Shown: in pieces, positions 43,316 through 50,840 of the stretch
How the letters are laid out: each line of letters starts with the position of its first letter
Numbering within the stretch: the stretch's first letter is position 1
Source: Verrucomicrobiota bacterium
GTDB lineage: Bacteria > Verrucomicrobiota > Verrucomicrobiia > Chthoniobacterales > SZAS-18
Assembly (NCBI GenBank): GCA_018240025.1
Contig: JAFEGM010000016.1
Coordinates: 16,876 to 80,875 of the forward strand
DNA length: 64,000 nucleotides
Direction: 5' to 3'
The notes under the pieces: generated by a model
Told to the model about the DNA's origin: nothing
The model's input: the letters and a program-made list of their open reading frames with translations, nothing else
The model's database searches: none
Made by a program: the position numbers and the translations under genes

Positions 43316-44025
43316 GGCACTTCGGCGAGGTAGAGCGTGACGACGCCTAAGGTCAACGTTTGCGCCGTCGCCTGGCGGAATCCGGCCTCCTCGAGCAGAC
43401 GGCACATGGCGTTCCCGCTGGGGAACTTCTCGATCGATTCCGCGAGATACTCGTAGGAAGCCCGCGAGCCCGTCGCGAGCGCGGCGAGTTTCGGGAGAAC
43501 CCAGTGCAAATACAGGCGGTAGGGAGCGCGCAGCCAGCCGCCCGGAAGGGAGAAATCGAGCACGGCGAGGTGTCCGCCCGGGCGCAGCACGCGCCGCATC
43601 TCGGCCAGTGCGGTCGGCCAGGACGACATGTTGCGGAGCCCGAAGGCGACCGTGAGCGCATCGAACGAGCTGTCCCGAAAAGGCAGGCGGGTGCCGTCGG
43701 CGAGCACCAGGCGGGGCAGTTGGCGAACGTCCCGCGCTTGGCGCAACATGGGCAGCGAAAAGTCCGCGCTCACGATCTCGGTCTCCGGTAGGGCGCGCCC
43801 GAGTTGCTCGGCCAGCACTCCGCTGCCGGTCGCGAGGTCGAGCAGCCGCGCGGGTTGCCACGCCACCACGGCGCGGGTGAGCGCGCGGCGCCAGCGGGCG
43901 TCGATCCCTCCGGAGATGAGGGAGTTGGCGCGGTCGTACCGCTGCGCGATCTCGGCAAAGACGCCCCGCACGAACGCCGGATCCTGCTGACGAAGTTGCG
44001 GGGCGGAGGGAGGCTCGACGGGCAT
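43312..44025 (-). CDS. ubiE: Demethylmenaquinone/ubiquinone C-methyltransferase
   Basis: A 237-residue UbiE/MenG methyltransferase for quinone synthesis. Characteristic blocks are FAEIAQRYDRANSLISGGID, LLDLATGSGVLAEQL, DGTRLPFRDSSFDALTVAFG, LRNMSSWPTALAEMRRVLRP, YEYLAESIEKFPSG and the C-terminal LGVVTLYLAEV. In this lineage the likely product is menaquinone. Start ATG 44025. Confidence 0.93.
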   Translation of the reverse strand: MPVEPPSAPQLRQQDPAFVRGVFAEIAQRYDRANSLISGGIDARWRRALTRAVVAWQPARLLDLATGSGVLAEQLGRALPETEIVSADFSLPMLRQARDVRQLPRLVLADGTRLPFRDSSFDALTVAFGLRNMSSWPTALAEMRRVLRPGGHLAVLDFSLPGGWLRAPYRLYLHWVLPKLAALATGSRASYEYLAESIEKFPSGNAMCRLLEEAGFRQATAQTLTLGVVTLYLAEVP

Positions 44026-44119
44026 GTGCCAATCAGGACCGCCTTGCGCGCGGTGTCACGTCCGCCGGCGTGTGCACAGGAAAACAGGCATTTTTCGCGC
44101 GCCGGATGCAGTTACGAAA

Positions 44120-44147
44120 TTGACACTCCGTGGCTTTGGTGTCCTAA
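44120..44147 (+). promoter_or_regulatory. Possible sigma-70 promoter for exbB operon
   Basis: A consensus -35 TTGACA (44120-44125) is followed after 16 bases by TCCTAA (44142-44147) as a weak -10. It lies 147 bases before exbB, in the 268-base gap after the divergent ubiE gene. Nothing else was recognised in the gap. Confidence 0.35.
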
Positions 44148-44293
44148 GAGCGCCGCAACAACAAAATGCTGGCGCGGCCCTGAATCGCGCTGATAGAAAC
44201 TTCCAAGCGGTTGCTCCTCACGTCTCGTCGCTTCCCCCTTGCGGCTGGCGTGACGGCGGCCCCACCTTCAGACAACCTCTAGCCTTCACCGAT

Positions 44294-44968
44294 ATGCTGC
44301 TGCTGCTCGCCATGACGACCGCGAAACACCCGAATCCGGTCATCGATTTCTTCATCAAAGGCGGCCCGATCATGTATCCGATCCTTGTCGTCACGCTCGT
44401 GGGCGTGATGGTGGTCATCGAGCGCATGATTTGGTGGCTGCGCGAGAAGAGCAAGCGGGAGCCGGAGAAGATCGAAAAGGTCTTCGCTTCCATCGAGACC
44501 GGCGACCTCAAGCAGGCCTCGCAGCTGGCCCGCAGCTCGCAGGACCCGGTGCTGCGCATGATCTGGCACGGCCTCAACCACTACCACGCGTCGATGGAGG
44601 GCGCGCTCGCCGTCGCCTCGGGCATCGAAGTGCAGCGTGCTTCGCGCTTCCTGCCGGTCATGGATACGATCATCACGCTCGGCCCGCTGCTCGGTCTGCT
44701 CGGCACGGTGACGGGCATCATGGGCGCCTTCAACGCGGTGTCCGACAAGGGTCTCGACCCGAGCGCAGTGTCGGCGGGTATCGGTGAGGCGCTCATCGCG
44801 ACCGCTGTGGGTCTCGGCATCGCCATGCTCGTGCTGATTCCCTACAACTTCCTCCAGTCCCGCGTCGAGAAGCTGAAGTTTGAACTCGACACCGCCGCGA
44901 CCAACATCGCGGTCATGACCGAGGCCCTCGGTCGCGACAAGGTGGATGCCGCCGTTCGCGGAGCCTAA
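44294..44968 (+). CDS. exbB: ExbB/TolQ-family proton channel subunit
   Basis: A 224-residue inner-membrane protein that uses proton flow to energise TonB. Three transmembrane helices are visible: IMYPILVVTLVGVMVVIERM, the conserved MDTIITLGPLLGLLGTVTGI, and GIGEALIATAVGLGIAMLVLI. The last two contain the family pore signature. ATG 44294 or ATG 44312 could start it; both give full-length proteins. First gene of exbB-exbD-exbD-tonB. Confidence 0.92.
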   Translation: MLLLLAMTTAKHPNPVIDFFIKGGPIMYPILVVTLVGVMVVIERMIWWLREKSKREPEKIEKVFASIETGDLKQASQLARSSQDPVLRMIWHGLNHYHASMEGALAVASGIEVQRASRFLPVMDTIITLGPLLGLLGTVTGIMGAFNAVSDKGLDPSAVSAGIGEALIATAVGLGIAMLVLIPYNFLQSRVEKLKFELDTAATNIAVMTEALGRDKVDAAVRGA

Positions 44969-45014
44969 GGACTCTCCGACTCCCACGTCATCCTTGTAAG
45001 AAAGGATTCAAACT

Positions 45015-45482
45015 ATGGCTGGAGGCGGAGGCGGCGGAAAAGGTCCCGGCGGGATGAAAAAAGCCCGTATCGAGATCATTCCCCTCATCGACATCATGTT
45101 CTTCCTGCTGGCGAGCTTCATGCTCGTGAGCTTGAGCATGCTGAAGCTTGAGGGACTCAAGGGCGTTCAACTCCCCGGCGCCAAAACGGCGCAGGACGAG
45201 AAGAAGCCGGATTTTCACACGGTCAGCGTGACCGAGAAAGGCGATGTCGGCATCGATAAGGATGTCGTGCGCATGGAGGACCTCCTCCCGAAGCTCAGTG
45301 TGCTGGTGGACGCCGACAAGCGCGCCGGCAAGGAGCCGCGCGTCTTCCTCAGCGCCGACCGGGCTGCCACCCACGGTTTGGTGGCCGACGTGCTGGATAA
45401 AGTGCGCTCTGCGGGCATCACCCGCATTTCGTTCGCCATCCAGGCCGGCGCCGCCACTGGAGGCACCCAACCGAAGAAATAA
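45015..45482 (+). CDS. exbD: ExbD/TolR-family proton channel subunit, copy 1
   Basis: A 155-residue bitopic protein. The Gly-rich cytoplasmic N-terminus leads to the transmembrane helix with the proton-carrying Asp in IPLIDIMFFLLASFMLVSLS, then a periplasmic domain ending GITRISFAIQAG. AAGGA lies 8-12 bases before ATG 45015. The stop shares a base with the next start. Two different ExbD subunits in one operon suggest a heteromeric peptidoglycan-binding pair. Confidence 0.92.
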   Translation: MAGGGGGGKGPGGMKKARIEIIPLIDIMFFLLASFMLVSLSMLKLEGLKGVQLPGAKTAQDEKKPDFHTVSVTEKGDVGIDKDVVRMEDLLPKLSVLVDADKRAGKEPRVFLSADRAATHGLVADVLDKVRSAGITRISFAIQAGAATGGTQPKK

Positions 45483-46033
45483 TGAAGAAGATTCGCATCG
45501 TCAAACCGCCCGTCTCGGGCAAGAAGGCGCGGATCGAGATCATTCCGCTCATCGATATCATGTTCTTTCTGCTCGCGAGCTTCATGCTCGTGAGCCTGAG
45601 CATGATTCGACTGCAGGGCATGCAGATGACCCTGCCGTCGCGGAATACCCCGCCGCCCCCGCCGAGCGCGGAGCGGCCGGAGATCATCACGGTCCAGATT
45701 CTTTCCGACGGGCAACTGGTGTACGTGAGTGGCCAAAACAAGGCCGTCATGACCCAGGAGCAGATCCTCGGTGAGCTCACCAAGCGCTTCGAGCAGGACA
45801 AGAAGGAAAAGAAAGATACCCGCGTCTTCATCAACGCCGACAAGCTGGCTCAGCACGGCATGGTGATCGAAATGCTCGACAAGGTGAAGGGCACGGGCAT
45901 CACGAAAGTCACCTTTTCCTTGAAGCCGCAAACGCTGACGGCCCCCGCGCCGGGAGCAGCTCCGGCGCCAGGTGCCCCGGCGCCCGCGCCCGCACCGGCT
46001 TCCCCGCCGCCGACCACCACCCCCAACCAATAA
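45482..46033 (+). CDS. exbD: ExbD/TolR-family proton channel subunit, copy 2
   Basis: A 183-residue second ExbD with the same core (ARIEIIPLIDIMFFLLASF) but a different periplasmic domain and a Pro/Ala-rich C-terminal tail absent from copy 1. Copies share the pattern GITKVTFSLKP near the end. It starts at the last base of copy 1 and is followed by tonB after 12 bases. The duplication is probably old, since the periplasmic parts have diverged. Confidence 0.92.
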   Translation: MKKIRIVKPPVSGKKARIEIIPLIDIMFFLLASFMLVSLSMIRLQGMQMTLPSRNTPPPPPSAERPEIITVQILSDGQLVYVSGQNKAVMTQEQILGELTKRFEQDKKEKKDTRVFINADKLAQHGMVIEMLDKVKGTGITKVTFSLKPQTLTAPAPGAAPAPGAPAPAPAPASPPPTTTPNQ

Positions 46034-46045
46034 CTTCTAGCGACC

Positions 46046-46732
46046 ATGAAAGCATATCTCATGCGCCAGAACCCTTGGTGGTACATGGTGCTCATGTTCA
46101 TCCTCTCGGCCGCCTTCCACGCCAGCATTCCGGGACTCGCCCAGATCTGGCCGAACAAGGTGGTGGAGAGCGAGGAAGGGGAGGAGATTCGCGAATTGAT
46201 CGCGGATTTCGACGCCCCGGAACTCGCTCCCGACCAGACGCCCGAGCCTACTCCGGAACCGACGCCGGAGGAGACTCCCGAACCGACTCCGGAGCCCACG
46301 CCTGACGTGACCCCGGAGTTCTCCGAGGAGACTCCTTCCGCCACGCCGACGCCCGCCGCGACTCCGAAGCCGAGTGCTCCGAAGCCGAAGCTGACCCCGG
46401 TGCCGCCGGGCACGAAGCGCGGACCGGTCCCCCAGACCGGCATCGTGGGTGGCAGTACCAATCCCAACGCGAAACCGCCGGACGGCACGAAGGGTGGCTC
46501 GTGGAGCACTCCGAAGCCAGGCTATCCCTTCCAGGCGCGGAAGATGCGCATCACGGGAAGCGGAGTCTGCCGTGTGACGACGGACGCCAGCGGCCGGGTG
46601 ATTTCGGCGACCATGTCGCCGGGCATCCATCCGCTGATCGACTCGACGGTGGAGAGTTTTGCCCGCAGCAACTGGAAAGGGCCGCCGAGCACGACCAAGG
46701 GTGTGCCGGTCACCTACCAGCTGAGCGACTAA
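46046..46732 (+). CDS. tonB: TonB-like energy transducer
   Basis: A 228-residue protein with one N-terminal transmembrane segment (WWYMVLMFILSAAFHASI), a Glu/Thr/Pro spacer built of EPTPEPTP-type repeats to cross the periplasm, and a C-terminal TonB domain (GYPFQARKMRITGSGVCRVT onward, ending VTYQLSD). It carries ExbB/ExbD energy to outer-membrane receptors. No receptor gene occurs here. A related C-terminal domain is encoded at 48741-49304. A strong terminator follows. Confidence 0.9.
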   Translation: MKAYLMRQNPWWYMVLMFILSAAFHASIPGLAQIWPNKVVESEEGEEIRELIADFDAPELAPDQTPEPTPEPTPEETPEPTPEPTPDVTPEFSEETPSATPTPAATPKPSAPKPKLTPVPPGTKRGPVPQTGIVGGSTNPNAKPPDGTKGGSWSTPKPGYPFQARKMRITGSGVCRVTTDASGRVISATMSPGIHPLIDSTVESFARSNWKGPPSTTKGVPVTYQLSD

Positions 46733-46762
46733 TCGGCTGGATTCCGTTCGAACTTCCTTCCG

Positions 46763-46790
46763 AAACGCCCGCGGCTTCCGCGGGCGTTTT
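46763..46790 (+). terminator. Intrinsic terminator of the exbB-tonB operon
   Basis: A perfect 12-bp stem AAACGCCCGCGG (46763-46774) with CCGCGGGCGTTT (46778-46789), a CTT loop and a T run, 31 bases after the tonB stop. Confidence 0.92.
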
Positions 46791-46866
46791 CGTTGGGGGG
46801 GGGTAGAAGCGCGAGCGTGAACTCTCACTGCGTTCAGGGCGCAGAAGGTCCTCCAATGGTTTTCCG

Positions 46867-46936
46867 GTCTCCAGTGTCCGATCTCCAGCCTCCGGTCTCC
46901 AGTCTCCAGTCTCCGCTCGCCAGCCTCCCGTCTCCC
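46867..46936. repeat. Ten-unit heptamer tandem array, consensus GTCTCCA/G
   Basis: Ten uninterrupted 7-bp units: GTCTCCA, GTGTCCG, ATCTCCA, GCCTCCG, GTCTCCA, GTCTCCA, GTCTCCG, CTCGCCA, GCCTCCC, GTCTCCC. It lies just downstream of the minus-strand membrane-protein gene and after the tonB terminator. Non-coding. It ends eight bases before that gene's stop. Confidence 0.85.
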
Positions 46937-46943
46937 GCGGAGG

Positions 46944-47318
46944 TCAGCCGCGCGGAGGGGTCTTGGTGTAAGCAACAAACATCAGGCTGGCGAAGACGAG
47001 ATCGATGATGCCAGCCGCCAGCGGCAGCCACGCGGCTCGGCCCAGGCAGAAGAGGATGACGCCACTCAGGCCAAAGCCGACCTTCTCGAGCAGGCCAGGG
47101 ATCATCATCGGCCGATAGCGGATCGGATCGCGCGCGATGAGGACAAAGGCGAACTGCCAAGCCAACGCCACGCCGAGAAACGAGTAGTAGAACTCCGGAT
47201 GGGTAATGGCCGGAGGGAAGTCACGGCCGGTCTTGGCCTCCAGGAAAAACTGGGGCGGGATGAGCACGAGGCCGTAAATGGCCGCGGTCCAGAAAACGCG
47301 GGAAACAAAGGGAGGCAT
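46944..47318 (-). CDS. Small four-helix membrane protein
   Basis: A 124-residue protein with four hydrophobic segments (VFWTAAIYGLVLIPPQFFL, YYSFLGVALAWQFAFVLIA, VGFGLSGVILFCLGRAAW, LAAGIIDLVFASLMFVAY). No enzymatic motif. ATG 47318 has CCTCCC on the coding side, so no clear Shine-Dalgarno. It is divergent from the lipoprotein gene at 47487. I do not recognise a named family. Confidence 0.65.
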   Translation of the reverse strand: MPPFVSRVFWTAAIYGLVLIPPQFFLEAKTGRDFPPAITHPEFYYSFLGVALAWQFAFVLIARDPIRYRPMMIPGLLEKVGFGLSGVILFCLGRAAWLPLAAGIIDLVFASLMFVAYTKTPPRG

Positions 47319-47486
47319 GGCGAGAGATGCGCCGATTCTGCCAGCGACGGATCGGGATTCAAGAAGGCGCCTTCGCCAGCCCGCAGGACGGCGCAAAAAA
47401 TGGAGGCGCGCACGGGCCGATGGGGTACTTTCCGCTTCCGCAAGGCTCCCGAGCGGAGCGCAATCCGCACCTGTCCTCCTAGAACC

Positions 47487-47975
47487 GTGACTCTTCGTTC
47501 CTTGTTCCAAACACTGGCTCTCGCGGGAGCCGCCCTGCTGCTCGCAGCCTGTGAGACCACCGGCGGTGGTTACAATCGCGGCGACGAAGCCGCCCGTCTG
47601 GCGATGCGCAACTCGATCGCCCAGGAGGCTCCGGGCGATTATTGGGTAGGCCGTCGCTACTATAATGCCAATTACAAGTTCTGGGGCTACCTCCGCCGCC
47701 CCGGCCAGCTTTGGGGCACCGCCCAGTTGGTGGTCATCAACGAGCAGACGACGCTCGCGCCGGATCGCGCCTTGGGGAACCTCGGCATCGATAACAACAG
47801 CGAGTACCGAATCCGCGGCGGCTTCACTGGCATCCAGGTCTACGAGCCGGCCAGCAACCGGTTCTATCCCGAATTCAAGGTGACAAAGTTCGAACTGGTG
47901 AACTCCAACCCGCCCTCGATTTTCCCGCCCGGCTTCCGCGCTTCCCCGACGGAAATCGCGACTCCGGAGCGCTGA
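47487..47975 (+). CDS. Hypothetical lipoprotein
   Basis: A 162-residue protein with a lipoprotein signal (LALAGAALLLAACETT, lipobox LAAC at the cleavage Cys). The mature part has the blocks PGDYWVGRRYYNANYKFWGY and an OB-like or beta-rich pattern (LGIDNNSEYRIRGGFTGIQV). It is probably an outer-membrane or periplasmic lipoprotein. GTG 47487 is the only start that gives the signal peptide. Function unknown. Confidence 0.7.
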   Translation: MTLRSLFQTLALAGAALLLAACETTGGGYNRGDEAARLAMRNSIAQEAPGDYWVGRRYYNANYKFWGYLRRPGQLWGTAQLVVINEQTTLAPDRALGNLGIDNNSEYRIRGGFTGIQVYEPASNRFYPEFKVTKFELVNSNPPSIFPPGFRASPTEIATPER

Positions 47976-48051
47976 GTCCTCTCTGCGTCACCTTCTGGCA
48001 GGCATCCTTGATCCCCGCTAGCTTCGAACCCTTCCCATTCAGCCCAAACCT

Positions 48052-48672
<621 letters not shown>

Positions 48673-48694
48673 ACGTTTCGCCCATCGATTTGCT

Positions 48695-48726
48695 CGCCGC
48701 CTGGGGAACCGGGCGGCGCTTTTTTT
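48695..48726 (+). terminator. Intrinsic terminator after superoxide dismutase
   Basis: A 10-bp stem CGCCGCCTGG (48695-48704) with CCGGGCGGCG (48709-48718), one T-G wobble, a GGAA loop and a seven-T run from 48720. Confidence 0.9.
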
Positions 48727-48740
48727 GGCGGGGGCGGCAT

Positions 48741-49304
48741 TCAATCCCGCAGCTGAAAGCTCAGCGGCACCCACCGGACGCTGAGAGGCGGGCCCGCCCA
48801 CTCCCGGCGGATGAAGGCCAGGACGTGTTCATCCAACATCGGGTCCAAGCCGGAATGGACGACCGCCCGCTCCACGCGACCTTGGGCATCGGTGCGGATG
48901 ACCACCTCGATGGTGCCACCAACGCGCGACTTCCGAGCTTGGAACGGATAGCCGGGCGACGGTGTCTTCCAAACTCCGACTGCCTCGGACCGGCCAGCTT
49001 TGCCCAGCCGGAGTTCGGGGGGGAAGGCTGACCAGTCGAGCTGTAGCGACCCGCCAGGATGGCGTATCCGCACGCCGGCCGGGTCGATCTGCTCAATCGT
49101 CCCATCGGGGAACAGCCGCGTGAGCAGGCCGCGGAGTTCAGCCGCCTTGGCCCCCGCCATGCCCACCTGAAGTTCGGGCGCACCCGGTTGCGGAGCCGAC
49201 CCCGCCGTCGGGGCCGAAGCCATGGGCGGCTCGGCCGACAGCTTCGCGACGAGCAGCAGCGTCGCGACCATCCTGGTGATCGATGAGCTTCCGCGAGAAC
49301 CCAT
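48741..49304 (-). CDS. Exported protein with TonB-type C-terminal domain
   Basis: A 187-residue protein with a hydrophobic N-terminus (ITRMVATLLLVAKLSAEP) and a C-terminal domain similar to that of the TonB at 46046. Both contain GYPFQARK, a TDAxGRV block, WAGPP or WKGPP, and end FQLRD or YQLSD. The transmembrane anchor plus periplasmic spacer of a true TonB is missing, so it is likely secreted or loosely anchored. Middle residues 45-105 form an unknown domain (ELRGLLTRLFPDGTIEQIDP). Confidence 0.7.
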   Translation of the reverse strand: MGSRGSSSITRMVATLLLVAKLSAEPPMASAPTAGSAPQPGAPELQVGMAGAKAAELRGLLTRLFPDGTIEQIDPAGVRIRHPGGSLQLDWSAFPPELRLGKAGRSEAVGVWKTPSPGYPFQARKSRVGGTIEVVIRTDAQGRVERAVVHSGLDPMLDEHVLAFIRREWAGPPLSVRWVPLSFQLRD

Positions 49305-49379
49305 GCAGAACTGACGATCGAGCCGGTCTCGGCTTAGTCCATGGCAATCGAGTCACGAGGATAAGGGCCCCACTTCTCG

Positions 49380-50009
49380 TTACTCCAGATCCACCACGAT
49401 CAGGCTGAAATCGTCCGGCAATCCAGGCCCGATTCTCCTGCGCAGGTACTCGACCACTTGCTCGAGCGGGAAATCACCCGCCGCGCACAGCGCCTCAAAG
49501 CCGCAGTATTTCCAGACGCCGTCCGACACCACCATCAACCTGCCACCGGTGGCAGCGCACTTGAAAGGCTGCGCATTCGCACAGCCGCTGCCGATGGGCG
49601 GATTCTTCGTCTGCAGGAACGTCAGCTCCGTCAGTTCGTCAGCTGGCCGAACCTGGAGATACGCCTTCGAGTCCCCGCACGAGGCTCCGGCGGCGAGGCC
49701 GGAGTCACCACCGAGAGCCAGAGCCACCAGCGTCGTAAATCCGCCCGTCGACGCCGCGGCGCGGTCCGCCGCCTGAAAAATCCGCACCCAAGCGCTCTCC
49801 TTGGAGAGTTCCTCTGCTCGCAGTTTTCACGCGGTTTCCCAAACCGCCTCACAGGCCGAGCGCGCCGCTGCCGCCCCATGAGCGCGCCCACCCTGTCCGT
49901 CGGCCAGCGCCATGAGCACGATCTTCGTATCCTCTGGATGTCGCCCAACCAAAAGGAAGTCTTCATTCTCGCGCTTACCACCGGGTTCGGAATGGGTGCG
50001 GATGTTCAT
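49380..50009 (-). pseudogene. PP2C-type protein phosphatase interrupted by an in-frame TGA
   Basis: Two halves of a PP2C Ser/Thr phosphatase lie in one frame. The N-terminal part begins at ATG 50009 (or 50027) with HSEPGGKRENEDFL and ALADGQGGRAHGAAAA, carrying metal-binding Asp residues. It ends at TGA 49827-49829. The C-terminal part continues without frame change (KLRAEELSKESAWVRIFQAA), then TGGFTTLVALALGGD, ASCGDSKAYL, MVVSDGVWKYCG and the terminal DDFSLIVVDLE. All main PP2C motifs are present on the two sides of the stop. The reading could be a nonsense mutation, a base error, or a recoded stop. If it is broken, a GTG restart at 49787 could make only the second half. Confidence 0.75.
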
Positions 50010-50169
50010 GAATTCGTTGCCTGGCACCCCAGGTGGTCTTCACCGCCGCAGATGCGCGATTCGGGCCTCAATCTGAAGACCGGGCTGACGAGGGCCGGGT
50101 GTCGCCTAATCCGCGGCACGGGATCGATCAACCCAGGAGCTCTCTCCGAAACGACAGTAGCCGGGCGCG

Positions 50170-50241
50170 CTCCTGAGGTAGGATTCGAACCTACGACCAA
50201 TCGGTTAACAGCCGACCGCTCTACCACTGAGCTACTCAGGA
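50170..50241 (-). tRNA. tRNA-Asn (anticodon GTT)
   Basis: A 72-nt tRNA on the minus strand. The acceptor stem pairs TCCTGAG (5') with CTCAGGA (3'), the D-arm is GCTCAGTGGTAGAGC, the anticodon loop is CTGTTAA (anticodon GTT), and the T-arm GTAGGTTCGAATCCTAC is perfect. The CCA end is not encoded. It stands alone between the PP2C and YCII genes. Confidence 0.95.
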
Positions 50242-50347
50242 TTTGCGACTCCGCTCGAACGCCGTCGAGCGGGCTGGTAAAATGCTTGGCGGAGGCAGGA
50301 AGGCAAGCACAATTCGCGGTCGGAATGCAGAATTGCCGACCCGGCGG

Positions 50348-50833
50348 TCAGTACTTCACACGGCCCTTTTCGGTGAACCACTTGAGGAACTCGGGCTTGA
50401 GGCGGCCCGCCTTCACCGCCGGATCCGAATTGGTCCATTCGCGTGCCTGCTCGATCGAGTCGGTCTTCATCAGGAACATCCCACGCACGTTGCGACCGGA
50501 GTGATCTTCGAAGGGGCCGGCGAGGACGATTTTTCCTTCGTCCGCCAGGCGCTTGATGTTCGCCAGATGATCGGCCTGAATCTGCTTTAGCTTCGCCTCG
50601 TCGTACGTCGGCGCATCGGCTGGGCGGACCAGAAGCACGAGGACGAACGTCTCCATGTTCGGCGGCAGCGCGGCTTGCGTGGGCGCGGATGGAGTAGGGG
50701 AGGCGGAGGCCTTTGCGTCTTGAGCGGCGACCCGAAGTTCGCCGAGCGCGAGCCACGTGCAGGCGAGGATCAGCCCACTGCGGCCAAATTGGCCCCGCAG
50801 GCGGGACACGCGAAGCTTTTGACCAAATTGCAT
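50348..50833 (-). CDS. Exported YCII-domain protein
   Basis: A 161-residue protein with an N-terminal hydrophobic region (GLILACTWLALGELRVAAQ) and a C-terminal YCII-related ferredoxin-like domain (FVLVLLVRP, ADHLANIKRLADEGKIVLAG, GMFLMKTDSIEQAREWTNSD). The usual His and Asp of the domain are present in the helix and strand. Function of the family is mostly unknown. Exported YCII proteins are uncommon; the signal is modest. Confidence 0.75.
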   Translation of the reverse strand: MQFGQKLRVSRLRGQFGRSGLILACTWLALGELRVAAQDAKASASPTPSAPTQAALPPNMETFVLVLLVRPADAPTYDEAKLKQIQADHLANIKRLADEGKIVLAGPFEDHSGRNVRGMFLMKTDSIEQAREWTNSDPAVKAGRLKPEFLKWFTEKGRVKY

Positions 50834-50840
50834 GGGGAGA

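Noticed and set aside
50006..50227. Small minus-strand reading frame over the tRNA
   Set aside because: Its translation (MVERSAVNRLVVGSNP) is the typical false product of a tRNA-Asn gene read as protein.
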